From: Vandiemenella viatica
Taxonomy: Eukaryota; Arthropoda; Insecta; Orthoptera; Morabidae
Assembly (NCBI GenBank): GCA_031002005.1
Contig: CM061919.1
Location: forward strand, 221,958,739 to 222,022,738
Direction of reading: 5' to 3'
DNA length: 64,000 nucleotides
This document shows, in pieces, positions 19,960 to 32,295 of this stretch. Positions within the stretch are counted from its first letter, which is position 1. Every line of letters begins with the position of its first letter. The notes below the pieces were generated by a model. It made no database searches and was not told the origin of the DNA. It worked only from the letters and a program-made list of their open reading frames with translations. A program made the translations under genes and the position numbers.

Positions 19960-22154
19960 GACGGCAGTTCAACCTCTTTCCAAGTCGACTTGTTGTGCTT
20001 GGGCGCTTCCGTTTGTTATACGTCGTAACTCTCGCACCTCAAGAAATAATGAGAAAATTTACAATATCCTTGTTGCGCAGCCATCTAAAGGTGACTTGTG
20101 TAATCGCTGCTTGACAGTGTTAACGAACTTTTAAGAATTTGAATAATCTGAAAAATGTTCAGAATTAATATTTGATGAAACATGGAACAGTTCCTTTGCA
20201 TTACGGCTACAGTACATATTTCATCACATTCCCTTTCGTGTAGTCACAATATTTCTGGTGCTTTGAAATCTTAAAAACTCATCAGTGTAGTCTCATTAGC
20301 TATTTAATTATTATAGTATAGCGCAGTCTCTCGAGCCTGACTACGTAAACACTTGAAACCACCAGGAATTTGGGAAAAAGTAACTGAGAATGTCATAAGT
20401 ATTCATAAAGTAGCAGAGTATCCGGCTAGATAAGAGTTTTGATGTTTTATCCCACGCGGTAAGATTGGTTTAAACATTCTCCATCACCAGCCATTTGCTG
20501 ATTTCCCTACAGTTTCCAAGATATATGCAAGGAACTTAACCGTCGCAGGTTTTAAATTTTCCTTGTAGGGAATGGGGGGGGGGGAGGGGGACGGGGTGGG
20601 ATAGGGGATTGGTTTTTGTAAACCAAATGTAAACGGTATTTTTCTTCCTTGTTTTAAAGTATTTGTGCTAAGTTTCATCGAGATTGGATAAAAAAAAGGG
20701 ATTTGTTTAAAGAACATAATTGGCTTATATTTTTATATCCTTGCGTGAAACTTTGATATCTAACAAGAATTAATTCGATTGTCATAAAATATCATCAAGA
20801 ATACTTAAACTAGCGAAAAGACAACCACTGAAGTGAGGACTCTTGAATAAGTGATTTTGTAATAAAAAAATAACACTGTTCGTAGCAATGCATATTTAAA
20901 AACTGATGAAAAAAATCAGGCATTGGCTATGTTTAGATATCCCCTCTCCCCCACGATATGTCATTCGTAGGTAACTGCGCTGGCGCAAAATAAGATATCA
21001 CTCGGAAATTCTGTTGTGTGGTATTGTTCAGTTCAGATTTATTTGGTTGTCATACTTGTAAACTATTTTTTGCATATTGGAAGTAACAAGCTCATTTATC
21101 ATCAAAATTTAGTTGTTGTTATGGTGATAGTCTGCATAGACACCTTCAAACATAGAAAACCGCCTAACCAAGTTCTTTTCTGTTTTAGCTTTGAGCTAAG
21201 TACAGTTTCATCGCTCCGGAAGTACGGAGCACATCTTTTCATAACGTCAAATGCTTCCTTTATATTATCAGCCACGGAATAAGTCCCAGGCTATAACCCA
21301 AGCAGCCAGAATGTCCTCCCTTTTCCCAATTACTTTGTCAATAAGGTCTTCATTAATTAAAGGGCGGATCTTTTCCTGCCATGCCGCTGTTAGCGCTGTC
21401 AAATTACTGACATTGTCGGCAGCTTCTATAGCGGCGGCCCGCTTTCATTAACGGGGTGCTTCCGCCGAATATCGCGGCATAATAAGACTACAAACTTCCG
21501 AACAATGACGTGAAGAGAGAAGTAATTTTCATGTCTGGAAGCCTCCACTTGCAGTGGGAGTGTAGGAACTCCAAAAAGACGCCCGGGTCATTCGGTTTGT
21601 TGTATCTGGCGTATGTTACTGCTTTCTGTTTATTCAGGTTAAAAATGTTGACTGCGCCTAGAGGTTGCTAAATACGCTGTTTATTTCGGATTGAAAATTT
21701 TTCCACAGATGTGTTAAACTTTACTGTTCTGACTCCCCGTTACTACTTTCGTAGTTTACGGATTACAGTAATGTTTTAAGCAGTGCTTTACATTAGCTAC
21801 AGTTCGCGTTGCTTAAAAACTTTTTAAAATATGATATTGAGATTTAATCTGAAGATCGTAACCAAATTTTTATTGCGTTCATGTACTGAATTGTAATTAA
21901 GAATGCGCAATTACCATGGTTGTAAGTGTTCGCAACCTAAGCTTATTACCGGTTCGAAATTTTAGTTTTCTATGACGGATGCAGTTTATTACATTGCCTC
22001 ATATATTGTGGTTGGTGTAAAGGTGATAGTTGCTGAAATTCTTTGTGAAAGAACCTGTATTCATAACTTTCCAAACGGGTACGGATAAAATAATTTCCGG
22101 TAGAGAGGAGGCAGAAGTTAAAATGCAATAGGTCAGAATACAAATACCTTCCGA
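19958..22154. other. No gene recognised; G-rich tract inside
   Basis: Mostly AT-rich. Contains the G-quadruplex-type tract at 20574-20608. Minus-strand open stretches at about 21274-21685 have protein-like composition but no recognised homology and are discussed as a finding. Confidence 0.4.
20574..20608 (+). other. G-quadruplex-capable tract
   Basis: An 11-G run followed by four more G-runs of 3-5 separated by one to three bases (AGGGGG, ACGGGG, TGGG, ATAGGGG). This meets the usual four-tract definition of a G-quadruplex motif on the plus strand. Confidence 0.7.
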
Positions 22155-22345
22155 AAGGTTTTTCATGGTTTTCCTGAATAGTACCAGGTGATTGCCGGGA
22201 TGATTCCTACAAAAGGCCACGGCCGAATTGCTTCTCGTTCATTGACCTTCCACTATCCCTTTCCGGCTTTAATGACCTACAGTTCTACAGTCCATTAGCC
22301 CCAAGCAAAAAAAAAAAAAAAAAAAAAATAATAATAAAAAAAATA
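22155..22345 (+). repeat. tRNA-derived SINE, 5'-truncated, A-tail
   Basis: Begins inside the SINE body (TTTTTCATGGTTTTCCTGAA, CCAGGTGATTGCCGGGATG). It continues through AAAGGCCACGGCCGAATTG, CCCTTTCCGGCTTTAATGACC and CCATTAGCCCCAAGC to an A-run of about 24 followed by ATAATAA. Confidence 0.75.
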
Positions 22346-24299
22346 TAATCCTTCAGAATGTTAAAACAGTTAATGGCTATGTTTTATTTCTGCTAATTAA
22401 GGAGGGTAAAATAACTGATTTTGTACTAGCAATGTTGATCTCCAGTTTTAAGTTGTAGTGCGGTATGTAGGGAAGTGGGAACAGTATGTGAATTTCCGCT
22501 GCTTATCTGATTAATTAGCAACTCTTGGAATAGACTTAACTGCTCCAGCGCAGGCACGCGGAACGCTTTACTTAATGGCTGCCGGTTACTGCCTAAGACT
22601 AGATTAGCTCTACCACAGTGATAGCCCTACGCTGTTTGTGCTTTCCTTCTGCAGGCGCGTGATAAATCTGACTAGTACCACGGGAATATGACAGTTAACA
22701 ATGAAAAGAAACTGTTTAAATGTAGACAGTTTCCTGTTACTACCCCTAATTACATGGAAGCAAATTAACCATTACAAAATGAGCGTAAATGAAAATACGA
22801 ACCTTCTGCTGACGGATAATACGTCTGCAGAAGCCAGAACAGACAACGTGGAAGTTTGATAGTTAGCACAGCTCCCAGCCTGTTTAGATTCGGTTAAGTA
22901 GATGGGGTAGTTAGTTACTGAACTTCTTAAAATTAGGATATTATGGCTCGTTGATATAGAGCATACGATTGACAAGGAAGTCGGTCATCGCGTTTTAAGT
23001 GTTTATAGGAGAACGGGGGAAACCGAAAAACCCGTATTGCCAATCTAGCTCTTGTCCTCCGGAATTCGAGGCCCAAACATTTTCGTCCTTCTATCCGGCT
23101 CTGAAACCCATAAACAGAAATGATTCTTTAAATAGTTGTTCTATAGGTGGAATGAAGTAGTTTTGCATGTTCCTGAATAGAGGCTCTCATAAGGCTCGCA
23201 AGGTATAAATATTTATCTAAACACTTTGATGTATAAGCCAATCCGAAAAAATAAGCGTCCATTGCATTGCTCACGTGGAGCTCCGAAAGTGGCGCCTCGG
23301 TACCGCTGGGCAGATATCATACTGATGCTACCCAGTTTTAGTAATCTTTTCCTTTCATTATTTCAGTATATGCGTCTCCTCTGTTACTACGCTAGAGAAA
23401 ATGGTCTAAAGGTCTATGGCGGCCCGCTGGTGCCGCACATTTGCATCGCTGCGTGCTGGAGCTCCGTCCTGTTGCAGCCATGTTACCTCACTGGCACCGT
23501 AGTGTCATCAAAATCGATTAGTTAAGCAAAACGACCTTCGAATCTGCGAACCGTGGACTGCGGAGGGATGTAACGTATGGGCAGATCTGCTAGGCGTAGA
23601 TTGTCCAACCATCTTACTCTGATGGCTAATTGGTTGCATAACTACTAGGATACCGAACACAAGCGAACAAACTGACAGGTCTCACCGCCCAAACCATGCT
23701 TTTCCTCAAACGTTGAGTTGCCGTCCCACACAACGTACTAAGCGTTGTCGTCGTTTTGAATGTATTTGGTAAGTTGTTATTAGTGTTGATGGTGGGTCAT
23801 CGTGAGAAGTCGCAGCAGCTGTTGCACAGTGCACCTCATTGTTGGCAATAAATTGGCGTATATTTAACTGGCCCGAGCCCAGACCTTGTGTCGCTGTTTG
23901 CGTGAGTGCGCTAGCGTCAAAATTAGAGTGAAAAATACGTGAAGCTGGACCGCGTCCAGTCGACCCTGGACCTCGGAGCGGAGGCGGATGTGACGACGGT
24001 CGGGGATGAAATAGTCCCTTCGCTCAGAACTAAATCGGTTTCATGATCGCATCGACTCATCTGGCGTCATTCATCCAGTGATATTTAAAACTTTGTTTCG
24101 TGCTGTCTATGGTGAATTATTTCGAAATTTGATTCTTAATCTAGGTGAGGCGCTACAGATTTAGGTTTATGATGGTAAGTTATCAAAGATGTTTGATTAG
24201 GCGAGTGTAAACTGTTGGGAAGCGTCATACAATTTTGTTAATAGAAATTTAAACTGTTTTTGAAATAGTGGTCATAAATATTTTTGTGTGGTGAAAATG
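22346..24299. other. No gene recognised
   Basis: No supported coding or repeat feature. The patch 23880-24000 is GC-richer and contains a small perfect hairpin CTGGAC-CGC-GTCCAG near 23944-23958. The open frame at 23226-23525 has no recognisable motif. Confidence 0.4.
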
Positions 24300-24302
24300 T
24301 GT

Positions 24303-24352
24303 AAAGAATTGCTGACGTCTAGAGGAAGACAGAGATTAGAGTATATGAAGCA
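24303..24352 (+). mobile_element. Tiny LINE C-terminal remnant
   Basis: The plus strand encodes SRGRQRLEYMKQI, nearly identical to the RGRQRLEYMKQI segment of the LINE fragment at 57885-58265. Only about 50 bp is recognisable. Confidence 0.5.
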
Positions 24353-25371
24353 GATACCGTTAGAGCACGCACCGCAGTTTGTCTTCGGTAAGGGATGGTC
24401 GAAGATGTTGGCACACTTGGAAAGTTATTTACCTGGGTAGAGGACTGCGATCATCGTGTAACTTGTAAAAGTCCGCTAACTCGATTAGTCTTACTGCATT
24501 AACATGTTGCTCTAGGAAACAACTCTGAGCTTAGTTTCGTATCTGAAGCTGTTGGGCGAGTAGTAACGTTTGGGTCTAGCAACTTGGCTCAGTTGCCGTC
24601 CCCGACCGTAATGATTCGTTTCCTATTGATTTTCTACTGATACCGATTTTGATATTCCATGTGAATGTAGAGATGGTTTCTTCATAAAAGCCACGGCTCA
24701 GCTCTTTCACTTTTGTTGATTCTAGCTCTAACTGCTTGTCAAAGAACAGCAAGGCAATAGTTAAAAAGTAGACATATTCTAGTTGAAAAGGCAGTCCAAC
24801 TTAACTCTCCTCCAATTGTTAGCAGTTTGCTGCAGATTTTGTGGTGGTGAACTTGTTGGAGCAAGACTAATCGTTTAGAAGTGTAAGTTGTTGTAGTGCG
24901 TGAGATGTACGCATGGCGTGCGGACCCGTGCTGACTCACAGCGGAGCCGTCCCGCCGTCACACTATCGACCCGTGTCTGACTCACCCCCGCTCCCCACAA
25001 ATCGCCCAAAAACACGAAGCACGCATCACACACATCCGACGTTACTATTCCTTCTTACAAATAATCCGTTCAGATTTAGTAATTGAAATTTGCGTCATTT
25101 TGCGGTCTTTGCGTGATCCTTTTGGTGGGTTGGGTTCCAGATACTCTGCATGATGTTAAATGCGTTGGGTGAACATCGAAACTTCCTTGTTACGCTGTAA
25201 TGTGACGCTATTTATGGCCAAAGAATTGAAAAAAAATTAAAACCAGCCTACACTGTTCACAGCACTCCGCGATGTCGCCTATATTCCATCGATGACTCAT
25301 TTGTTTAGACCTAACTAAAATATTTTCGAATAACTGATAGAATGGTTCTAGTGCCAGATACACCCCATTAA
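24353..25371. other. Mostly unassigned; one diverged SINE segment
   Basis: A degenerate SINE body can be seen at about 24650-24750 (TATTCCATG, GAATGTAGAGATGGTTTC, AAAAGCCACGGCTCAGCTC). The GC-richer patch at 24905-25000 is not assignable. Confidence 0.4.
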
Positions 25372-25605
25372 CCTCCTCATCGACCCAGCGGGCGAGCGGT
25401 AACGCATTCGGGAGGACTCAGGTGTAGAACTCGAGTCCGGCCAACCACATTTTCCATAGTTTACGAAAATCGTAGCAGACGAATCCAGTGATGGTTCACT
25501 CAAAAGGCTATGGCTGAATTCCTTCCCGTGCCTTGACCCCCAACCCACTCCCATGTCTATTAACCTTGACGATGCGTAAAGCATTAAGCAAAACGAACTT
25601 TCCCC
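25372..25605 (+). repeat. tRNA-derived SINE, near full length
   Basis: Head with GCGGGCGAGCGGTAACGC, ATTCGGGAGGACTCAGG and the B-box-like GAACTCGAGTCC (about 25427-25438), then CGGCCA. The body is diverged (TTTTCCATAGTTTACGAAAAT, CCAGTGATGGTTCACTC, AAAAGGCTATGGCTGAATTC) and ends in CTTGACGATGCGTAAAGCATTAAGC. The A-tail is lost. Confidence 0.75.
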
Positions 25606-26609
25606 GATTATTTGGTATTTTCCGTGAATTTGACAAGTTTAGTATATCTAGATGCTGAGAACTGTGGATGTCCATGTAGGCATGAGCATTATGGCGTTTA
25701 TAATTCGGCAGTAGCTCGACGTCTATGCGAGGGGGTGGTCTGAGTGCTCCGCCCACGAGTCCGATACGGTTCGCAGAGAACAGCTCGTGATTAATGTTGC
25801 CATTGCTGTTCTGGTCTGTTAGCCGCCCCAGAGATGTCTCTACAGCTAACGATTTTAGATTAGTTACAATTCCGTGTGACTTAGTTTTCGGGTATAACGA
25901 TGCTTCCTCTTATATTTAATGTGCAATGGTGTATTTTAAACAGGGGAAACGTGATACATATTAAGAGTTGAGTTAAAGAAATCTTTGTCATAAGAAAGTT
26001 TTCAAAACTGTAATATTGATATTATAGCACATTTCGTGCGATGCTACTATGTGCCTATTCTCTAGCGTTACTATTTCAATCTTTGATTTTTGTCGTCCCT
26101 GAGTGAGTTACCAATTTATCAGCTTTTGAATTGATCGTGAATGGTTAACAGACTGATCTAAATTTTTCAGTACATCACTAACTTCTTCACCACCTTTTCG
26201 CAGCATTTTGTGGTCGGCTGCCTTTTTCAGTCATTGGAATGGTCTGATTTGAAGCTTTGGTTTTGAGACCGCATGCCGTTGTTGACGCTAAGCATTTTAT
26301 ACCCACTACCGGGTGGTACTAATTATTAATCAGGGAGTGAAGTGTCGTGTCTTTGAAACGTATACTATATTCGGTTTGATAAATGTTTGTTGGTTAAATG
26401 TAATTTTAGGCGGAAAGTTGGGGAGACCTGGGCCCGTGTCTAGTCTCGTTGTACCTCCCCGCCTCAGTGCTCTGAGCCACACTGGAGCAAAGTAGTCTTG
26501 AGTAACGCATTTTTTTTTATATATATAAAGAGTAAACATATTTAAATATTTGGGATACCACCTAACAAATTTGGAAGAAAGACATAATTTCATAGTATTA
26601 AATTACAAC
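25606..26609. other. No gene recognised
   Basis: No supported gene. The small GC-rich patch 26410-26500 has no recognisable content. Confidence 0.4.
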
Positions 26610-27010
26610 AGAGCACTGGAGACAATCAACCAAAACTTTAATCCGAATAAAATTCAAAGGCACACGAGAGAAAAGTCAAACTAATGGCAAGACCGATTCT
26701 TGCTTATGAGTCAAGCGTGAACAATAAAACCGCATGAGGTGCGACGACTCACTGCTGTAGAAATGAAGCTATTGAAGACTACTGCAGGACATAAACTGCT
26801 AGATAGTATCAAGAGTACAAAAAGAGTTAAAAGTGAATATATTTAATTATAGGATAAAACAGTTCCTGAAAATGATTACCAAAAATAGTATACCGCGGCA
26901 AATTTTATATTAAGTCCTCTGAGGAAAACTAATGCCGGGAAGATGTAGTGCACCAAAAGCCCACTAATCCTAGAACGGAAAAAGATAAGTTTTCATTGGT
27001 AGGTGTGTCT
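26610..27010 (+). pseudogene. Old non-LTR retrotransposon C-terminal relic
   Basis: In broken frames the plus strand gives KIQRHTRE, then MARPILAYES (about 26679-26710) and LTAVEMKLLKTTAGHKLLDS (about 26751-26810). This is the post-RT region typical of insect LINEs, with a conserved A-E-M-K-L-L/T-A-G pattern. Several stops and frameshifts follow. Only the C-terminal third of an element is represented and the clade is not assigned. Confidence 0.65.
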
Positions 27011-29684
27011 GACATGTTGATAAACTTGAACACGGAGAGTTCTAGAAGGTAATGCTGCTTTTTTATTTCCTGTATTACAGCAATACTTTGCTGCGGTATA
27101 CTGTAAGTTTAGATGCATTTTCACCAGATGTAGCAGATGAGAAACAGTATGATGTTTAGTTTGACATTAGTTTCTCAGCCATCTCCCGAGCATCAAAGTC
27201 TATACAGGTTTCAGATAAAGTCGAGCTTCATCCATCTTTTAAGTTTTACCGATACTTTTCCTCCTATTTTTATTCCACACCATCTCTCCGTCGTTCGGGA
27301 AAGTATTTGTTCGTCTGCTCGTGAAATATGTATCGCGTAAACAATATATTGCTATATTGCAAGTCAGCCGAAGTTTATTTCATTTACAATTTTTATCTAT
27401 TTGAAGAATTTTACTACTAACGCGACAAACGAATCCGAATAGAACTATTGTGGCTACAGCCATTAATGTTGGCTACCATTTTAGAATTTTACTACTAGTT
27501 GTTAGAAAGTTTGTAGAGATAAATTCTATTCTTTCGACTCTGTTCCGACTGCAGCCGGGAGTGGCTATATTTGTTTGTGGATTAATAACAAGGCGAGAAC
27601 TGCTGCAGCTGTTCACTACATTCATTACAACTTGCGCCAGCTTGCCATCTCTGTGACGGGAATATTTTAGTTCCAAGGTATTAGCCCCACAAGTTGCCAA
27701 TGAGTTTTGAACGTGAATTATTAAAAATGGTTTTTACCTCACAAGTTAAGAAGGAAATGAGCGAGGAATCAAATTCAAGATAAAACAGTTTACAAAACTT
27801 AGCTGCAGTTTAATAACACTTGCTGCAATGTGGCGTGGCTACATATAAATAATTTTCTTGGTCTCATAAATTTCCTCTTACAGTTCTGTAAAAAATAAGC
27901 CAGGTTGGCGTAATTTGTTCAATTCCGCTTCAAAGTATAAAGCTTATATCCCAGTTATTAGAAATTGTTTTTGAAAACTGCTTCGTTCTAGATGCTCAGT
28001 TTTGAGTGGTCAGTTTTCTTCTAAAGAACGTTGAAAATCCTATATAAGTTTACGTGGTGTTAAGCGCCTTCAGTCGATCAGTTAGGCTTCCCGTTTGTCT
28101 TCCGGGGGCTGCGGTACGCATGAGCGGCAGGCGGTCACGGCTTGAGCTACCAGCGGATTGTAGCACCGGATGTTATTTGTGACGGGTTGCAGGCAAGTGC
28201 AGGGAGATACAGCACGATATTGTTACACGTGCTGCATTAAGGCATCTTCTTAAATTATAAAGCTTTAGGGCCTGGCGTAGTGGTCTGTCTGATTGCGATT
28301 TTTAATCAAGTTTCCGTATACTTGTAGGTGAATGCAGGATAATCCCTCAATTTTTGCCTCTACAACTGCACATTTCAAACAAAATACCTCACAGAAGCAT
28401 TAGGAACTGTTCTTAATTGCGTTAAAATCTAATTCTGCTAATATGACTTGGACAGCTAATACATTGAGGAGGTAGAGATACGGGGATGATTAAAAAAGCT
28501 CTTCAGCTGATATTTTGAAATGATTAACACATTAGAAACTTGTTTGCAGAAAACGATTTCCGCGAAGTTTCGTCGTTTGTGGCGTATTTATATTACGGAG
28601 GCAAAACTGATTCAGATCTTCCACTCAATAACCGGAATCTTTCTTAGTCATCTAAACATGAACACGAAGAGTTGGCAGTCATCACTTGAAGCAAAGTGTC
28701 AATCAGATTCTGACGTGTAACTTCCAGCCATCGCGATTGTTGCAGTTACGAATTTTGTTGACTCTGAGGTCCGTTGACATTCACGCGCCTCTAGTCACTG
28801 TTTATTCTGCAGATCTGAAATGTAAAAAAAACGTGCCTTTTTTCACAAAATCACAGTATTTGATACTAGTGTGAAAGCGCCTATTTGGCGTCAAACCTGG
28901 TTTGAGACGGCGAAAGATCAGATTTGGACTCTTACTCCAATTCAGTGCATGCGAAATTGTAGCCAGACAACACTGTGACTAACTCTAGTTAGTCTGCACA
29001 GTTCACGGAAGAATGCGATACGTCAAGGCCTCTGACTAAACCAGAATAGTGACAGCTCGGTTTGGAATGTTGGTTGCACTGTCCAGGAACCCTGTTAGGC
29101 ACACACAATTTCCAGAAACTTCCTTGTTGGTGAACATATACTAACCTTCGTTACCCCCATTTTTGTAAGGATTAGTAATTAAACATAATGAATCGTCTAA
29201 CGAAAACTATTGAAACTTATGGTAAACTGATCTGTTTGGTACCGTATAAAATTGTCTAATGATATAAGTCCGCGGATACTAGTTACAGGACGTTTCTCTA
29301 ATATCCGGCAAACAATCTTCTAAGCCCCGCTGTAATTAATCTTAACATACGTCGATTCGAAACGCTGCTTTACTCCCTTATACAGCAGAGTATAGAACTG
29401 GCGTCTTCATGCAGTCGAGAAAGGGCGATTCTGTGGTATATATCTTCTGGCGGAAATGGCGTCTGCAGTGGGATGAGTCCTGCGTTTATGCTGTCGACAC
29501 TGTCGTATTGGTATTAAACCGCTACCATGACCAACTCGTTCTTTCACCCATATACATAGCCAGTACTTTAATGTTTGACTTTCGTAAGGCGAATCGGATG
29601 TCGGAAACGGAGGATAGTGTTCTTTACATATCTCGAAGTCTGTGCTATCTTGGACACTGGGTATTATTCTCTGCCTTCCTCTGT
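27011..29684. other. No gene recognised
   Basis: AT-rich DNA without supported genes. At 28265-28365 a very diverged SINE body may be present (GTTTCCGTATAC, GTAGGTGAATGCAGGATAAT). The open frame at 29409-29717 lacks recognisable motifs. Confidence 0.4.
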
Positions 29685-29767
29685 GTATTTGTCATTGATT
29701 TCAGTATTTGTCATTGATTTCAGTATTTGTCATTGATTTCAGTATTTGTCATTGATTTCAGTATTTG
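29685..29767 (+). repeat. Tandem repeat, 19 bp x 4.4
   Basis: Four identical copies of GTATTTGTCATTGATTTCA followed by a partial GTATTTG. No substitutions between copies, so expansion is recent or homogenised. Confidence 0.97.
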
Positions 29768-31976
29768 CTTGTTGCGCTGTCTGAGAATAATCCCCTTCGC
29801 GAGTCAAACTGTTTTGGAAACTTCGGTGACAGGGCTTGAAAGTTTGTTTTATACATAACAAATACTAACACCACAATTTTTGTCATAAAAACCCTGGTCA
29901 CTCCAACACTTATCATTCTGACAACCGTAGGTTCTAGCTGGTTGAGACGCGATCTTGGCAACGCTGTTTTCAGCCATATGCAAACTTAATTTAATACATA
30001 GTGAAAAATTCATAGTATTGATACATCGAAAACACTGCTGTAATAAAACTAATATTCGGTTACGGCTAAACACTTGACGTTGCTTTGAAGGGTTCCCCCG
30101 ACCGCGGAACTGTGCCGTTTCCTGTTGGCGGCCGGAAGGAAGCCGCCGCCTAAAAATATTCGATCCACACTGCCGGTCAAGCAGAGTTCAGACGTAATGT
30201 GCACTTTCCTCCCTCACACATTCCAGCGTCCACAATTGTCGGTTAGATTTTTATCCGTGCTGTAATTTCGAAAGAATGTTCGCGAGAGATTTGGGGATTT
30301 CCACCTATCTTCTGTGGCGACCAAATTACATAATCTTTGGCTTTATACCTTCGAATTTTTATAAGCTTCATTGAAAATTTTGTTTACCTCTAGATAACCA
30401 ACGTTTCATATAATCACACAATGGTATTTTCAGTTTTCGCCTTTCTGACAAGTGGACAGAAACCTAGCTGATACTATCGACGGTAGTTAATGCTTGATTA
30501 GACTCGAGAACTGGTTTGTAGGTATAAATTAATTTGGTATCCTTAATGATATTTGGTTGTAATGTGTTCTGCAGCGTGGTGCAGATGTTTTACATGATAG
30601 TTTCTAGCAATTTTCACGTGTTCATGAACATAACTGCCTAGTCATTTACTTAAAAATTAGTTTAATAGGTCTACGGGAGTAGCGAAAGTTTTAGACCAAG
30701 GGTCCAATTTTTAAATTTTTTTTTTTCTTCCCCGACAATATCTAAGAGGATTCTATCTCAATTAGCGTGTTGGTTGAACCAATTGATCCCGCAGGGCACC
30801 ACGTTGCAATTTACTTCGCTGATCTCAAATAGTGTCGATGGAGGTTTACACTGACATTTTTAAAAATGGCGGTCATCACCCTAGTTTTTCAGGGGCAAAG
30901 TGCTACCCACGTCGAAAAGCCGCTCAAGGAGAAGATGGCGGCCATTTACATCTACAATAATGTCTTGGGTGGTATTATTACGTACTCAAGTCTCCACTTC
31001 GATGTTTGGTGACGAAGACTATGTATTTTCAACATATACCAACTGTAGCACACTGCAATTTGATACGCTATTAATCTCAAATTCCAGGCTGTTATTGCGT
31101 GCTCGGGTCTCAAATTCGATCTCAGTGACGGTAATTCTATTTTAGGCATCTACAACTCTCGAATTTGTTTTTGCAGCATCGGTAAACTCAAATACGACAC
31201 TTGCGTGTTCGGAATCATCAGTTCTAAGCGTGGTGACCTAATTTTCATATACTTCCACCGTTTACGTCCTGCAATATACGAATTTGTATTCGAAAAATCT
31301 GGGTATTCAATGCCCACAGATGTCTGGATAACTGGTACAACCTGGATGGATGGTCTGGCGGCATTCTTTTACCCTGGACGGTCCGGTGGACGCATCTGTT
31401 AACATATTTTTACTAAGTGTATTGCGATAGTTTTACTAATTTTATATTAGAGATATGAGTTAACATCACTGAAGTAACTCTGGCAATAATGGTTTTCAAA
31501 GTATTTGCTTACTTAACGATGCATAGCAGTACAGAATACTGGTTTTAATGACAGTAAATTCACAGGGCGAAAGGGATTCCTGGTGCAGTATTGCGGTGTT
31601 CGGCGATTCCTTTAGTACTTCGCTTTTGCGCAGGGTTGATAGCGGAAACTGAAATTGGTGAAAGTAGTGAAACTGCCTGAAAAGTTACCGCTTTGTAAAG
31701 GATTAACTTTTACGAAACAATATTGTGTGTAGGTTGTAAGAAAATTTTGTTATTGTCGATTTACTTGCTTCTCCACGAACATTAAATGACTTAGCATCTA
31801 ACAGCTGTGAAAATTCTCATCAATGTTTGTATGAAGTTTCTAAGGTATCGGATATCTGAATATGTAAGGCTTTACTGTGTGCGCTAGATACCACGGAGCT
31901 GCTGGTAGTAAAATTGCTCGTAATGCACCTTATCACACAAAACTAAGAGGGAATTTGTATTCACGCCAGACTAGAA
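29768..31976. other. No gene recognised
   Basis: No supported feature. The GC-richer patch at 30090-30150 has no assignment. Confidence 0.4.
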
Positions 31977-32051
31977 ATTAGGGATGGGGAGATTAGGGAT
32001 GGGGAGATTAGGGATGAGGAGATTAGGGATGAGGAGATTAGGGATGAGGAG
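31977..32051 (+). repeat. Tandem repeat, 15 bp x 5
   Basis: Five 15-bp units of ATTAGGGATGRGGAG. The first two read GGGGAG and the last three GAGGAG, so two sub-variants have spread as blocks. Confidence 0.95.
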
Positions 32052-32262
32052 CTTGTATTTGGACCTGTGATTTTTCTATTCGTTTCGTAACGAGATGAAT
32101 TTTCAAGTTATAGCAACTTGGCGTTTCCGTTAGCTTTGTTGCATAACGTTGTCATTGGCTGTTTACATCTCGCTTCTGACGGAGTTGGCTCGTTTTCCGA
32201 CTTGGTGGTGTTTCCAAGGTTGTGGTTCCCAAGATTTACGTCTGTGGCGAGTGCGCAGTAGG

Positions 32263-32295
32263 TATTTATACGGCGACAGCTGTGCATTTCACTGT
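32263..32295 (+). promoter_or_regulatory. Candidate core promoter (TATA plus initiator)
   Basis: TATTTATA at 32263-32270 sits 28 bases upstream of the A in TTCACTG (A at 32291), an insect-type initiator at the expected distance. Just downstream, an ATG opens only a 29-codon frame (MWFLSTSLEESL...), so any transcript would more likely start with a non-coding exon. No database or transcript support is available here. Confidence 0.35.

Noticed and set aside
19742..20134. Thr/His repeat protein
   Set aside because: The open frame is a reading of the CA microsatellite and adjoining GC-rich DNA.
23996..24610. ACGGTCGGGGA and its inverse 600 bp apart as a transposon's inverted ends
   Set aside because: Only 11 bp match, the adjoining bases do not, and no target duplication is present.
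29409..29717. Plus-strand open frame of 102 codons
   Set aside because: It has no motif or start context and lies in intron-like DNA next to the 19-bp tandem array.
29685..29767. CRISPR-like array
   Set aside because: The units are contiguous with no unique spacers, and the genome is eukaryotic.
31977..32051. Interstitial telomere array
   Set aside because: The unit is 15 bp and contains TTAGGG only once per unit, unlike insect (TTAGG)n.
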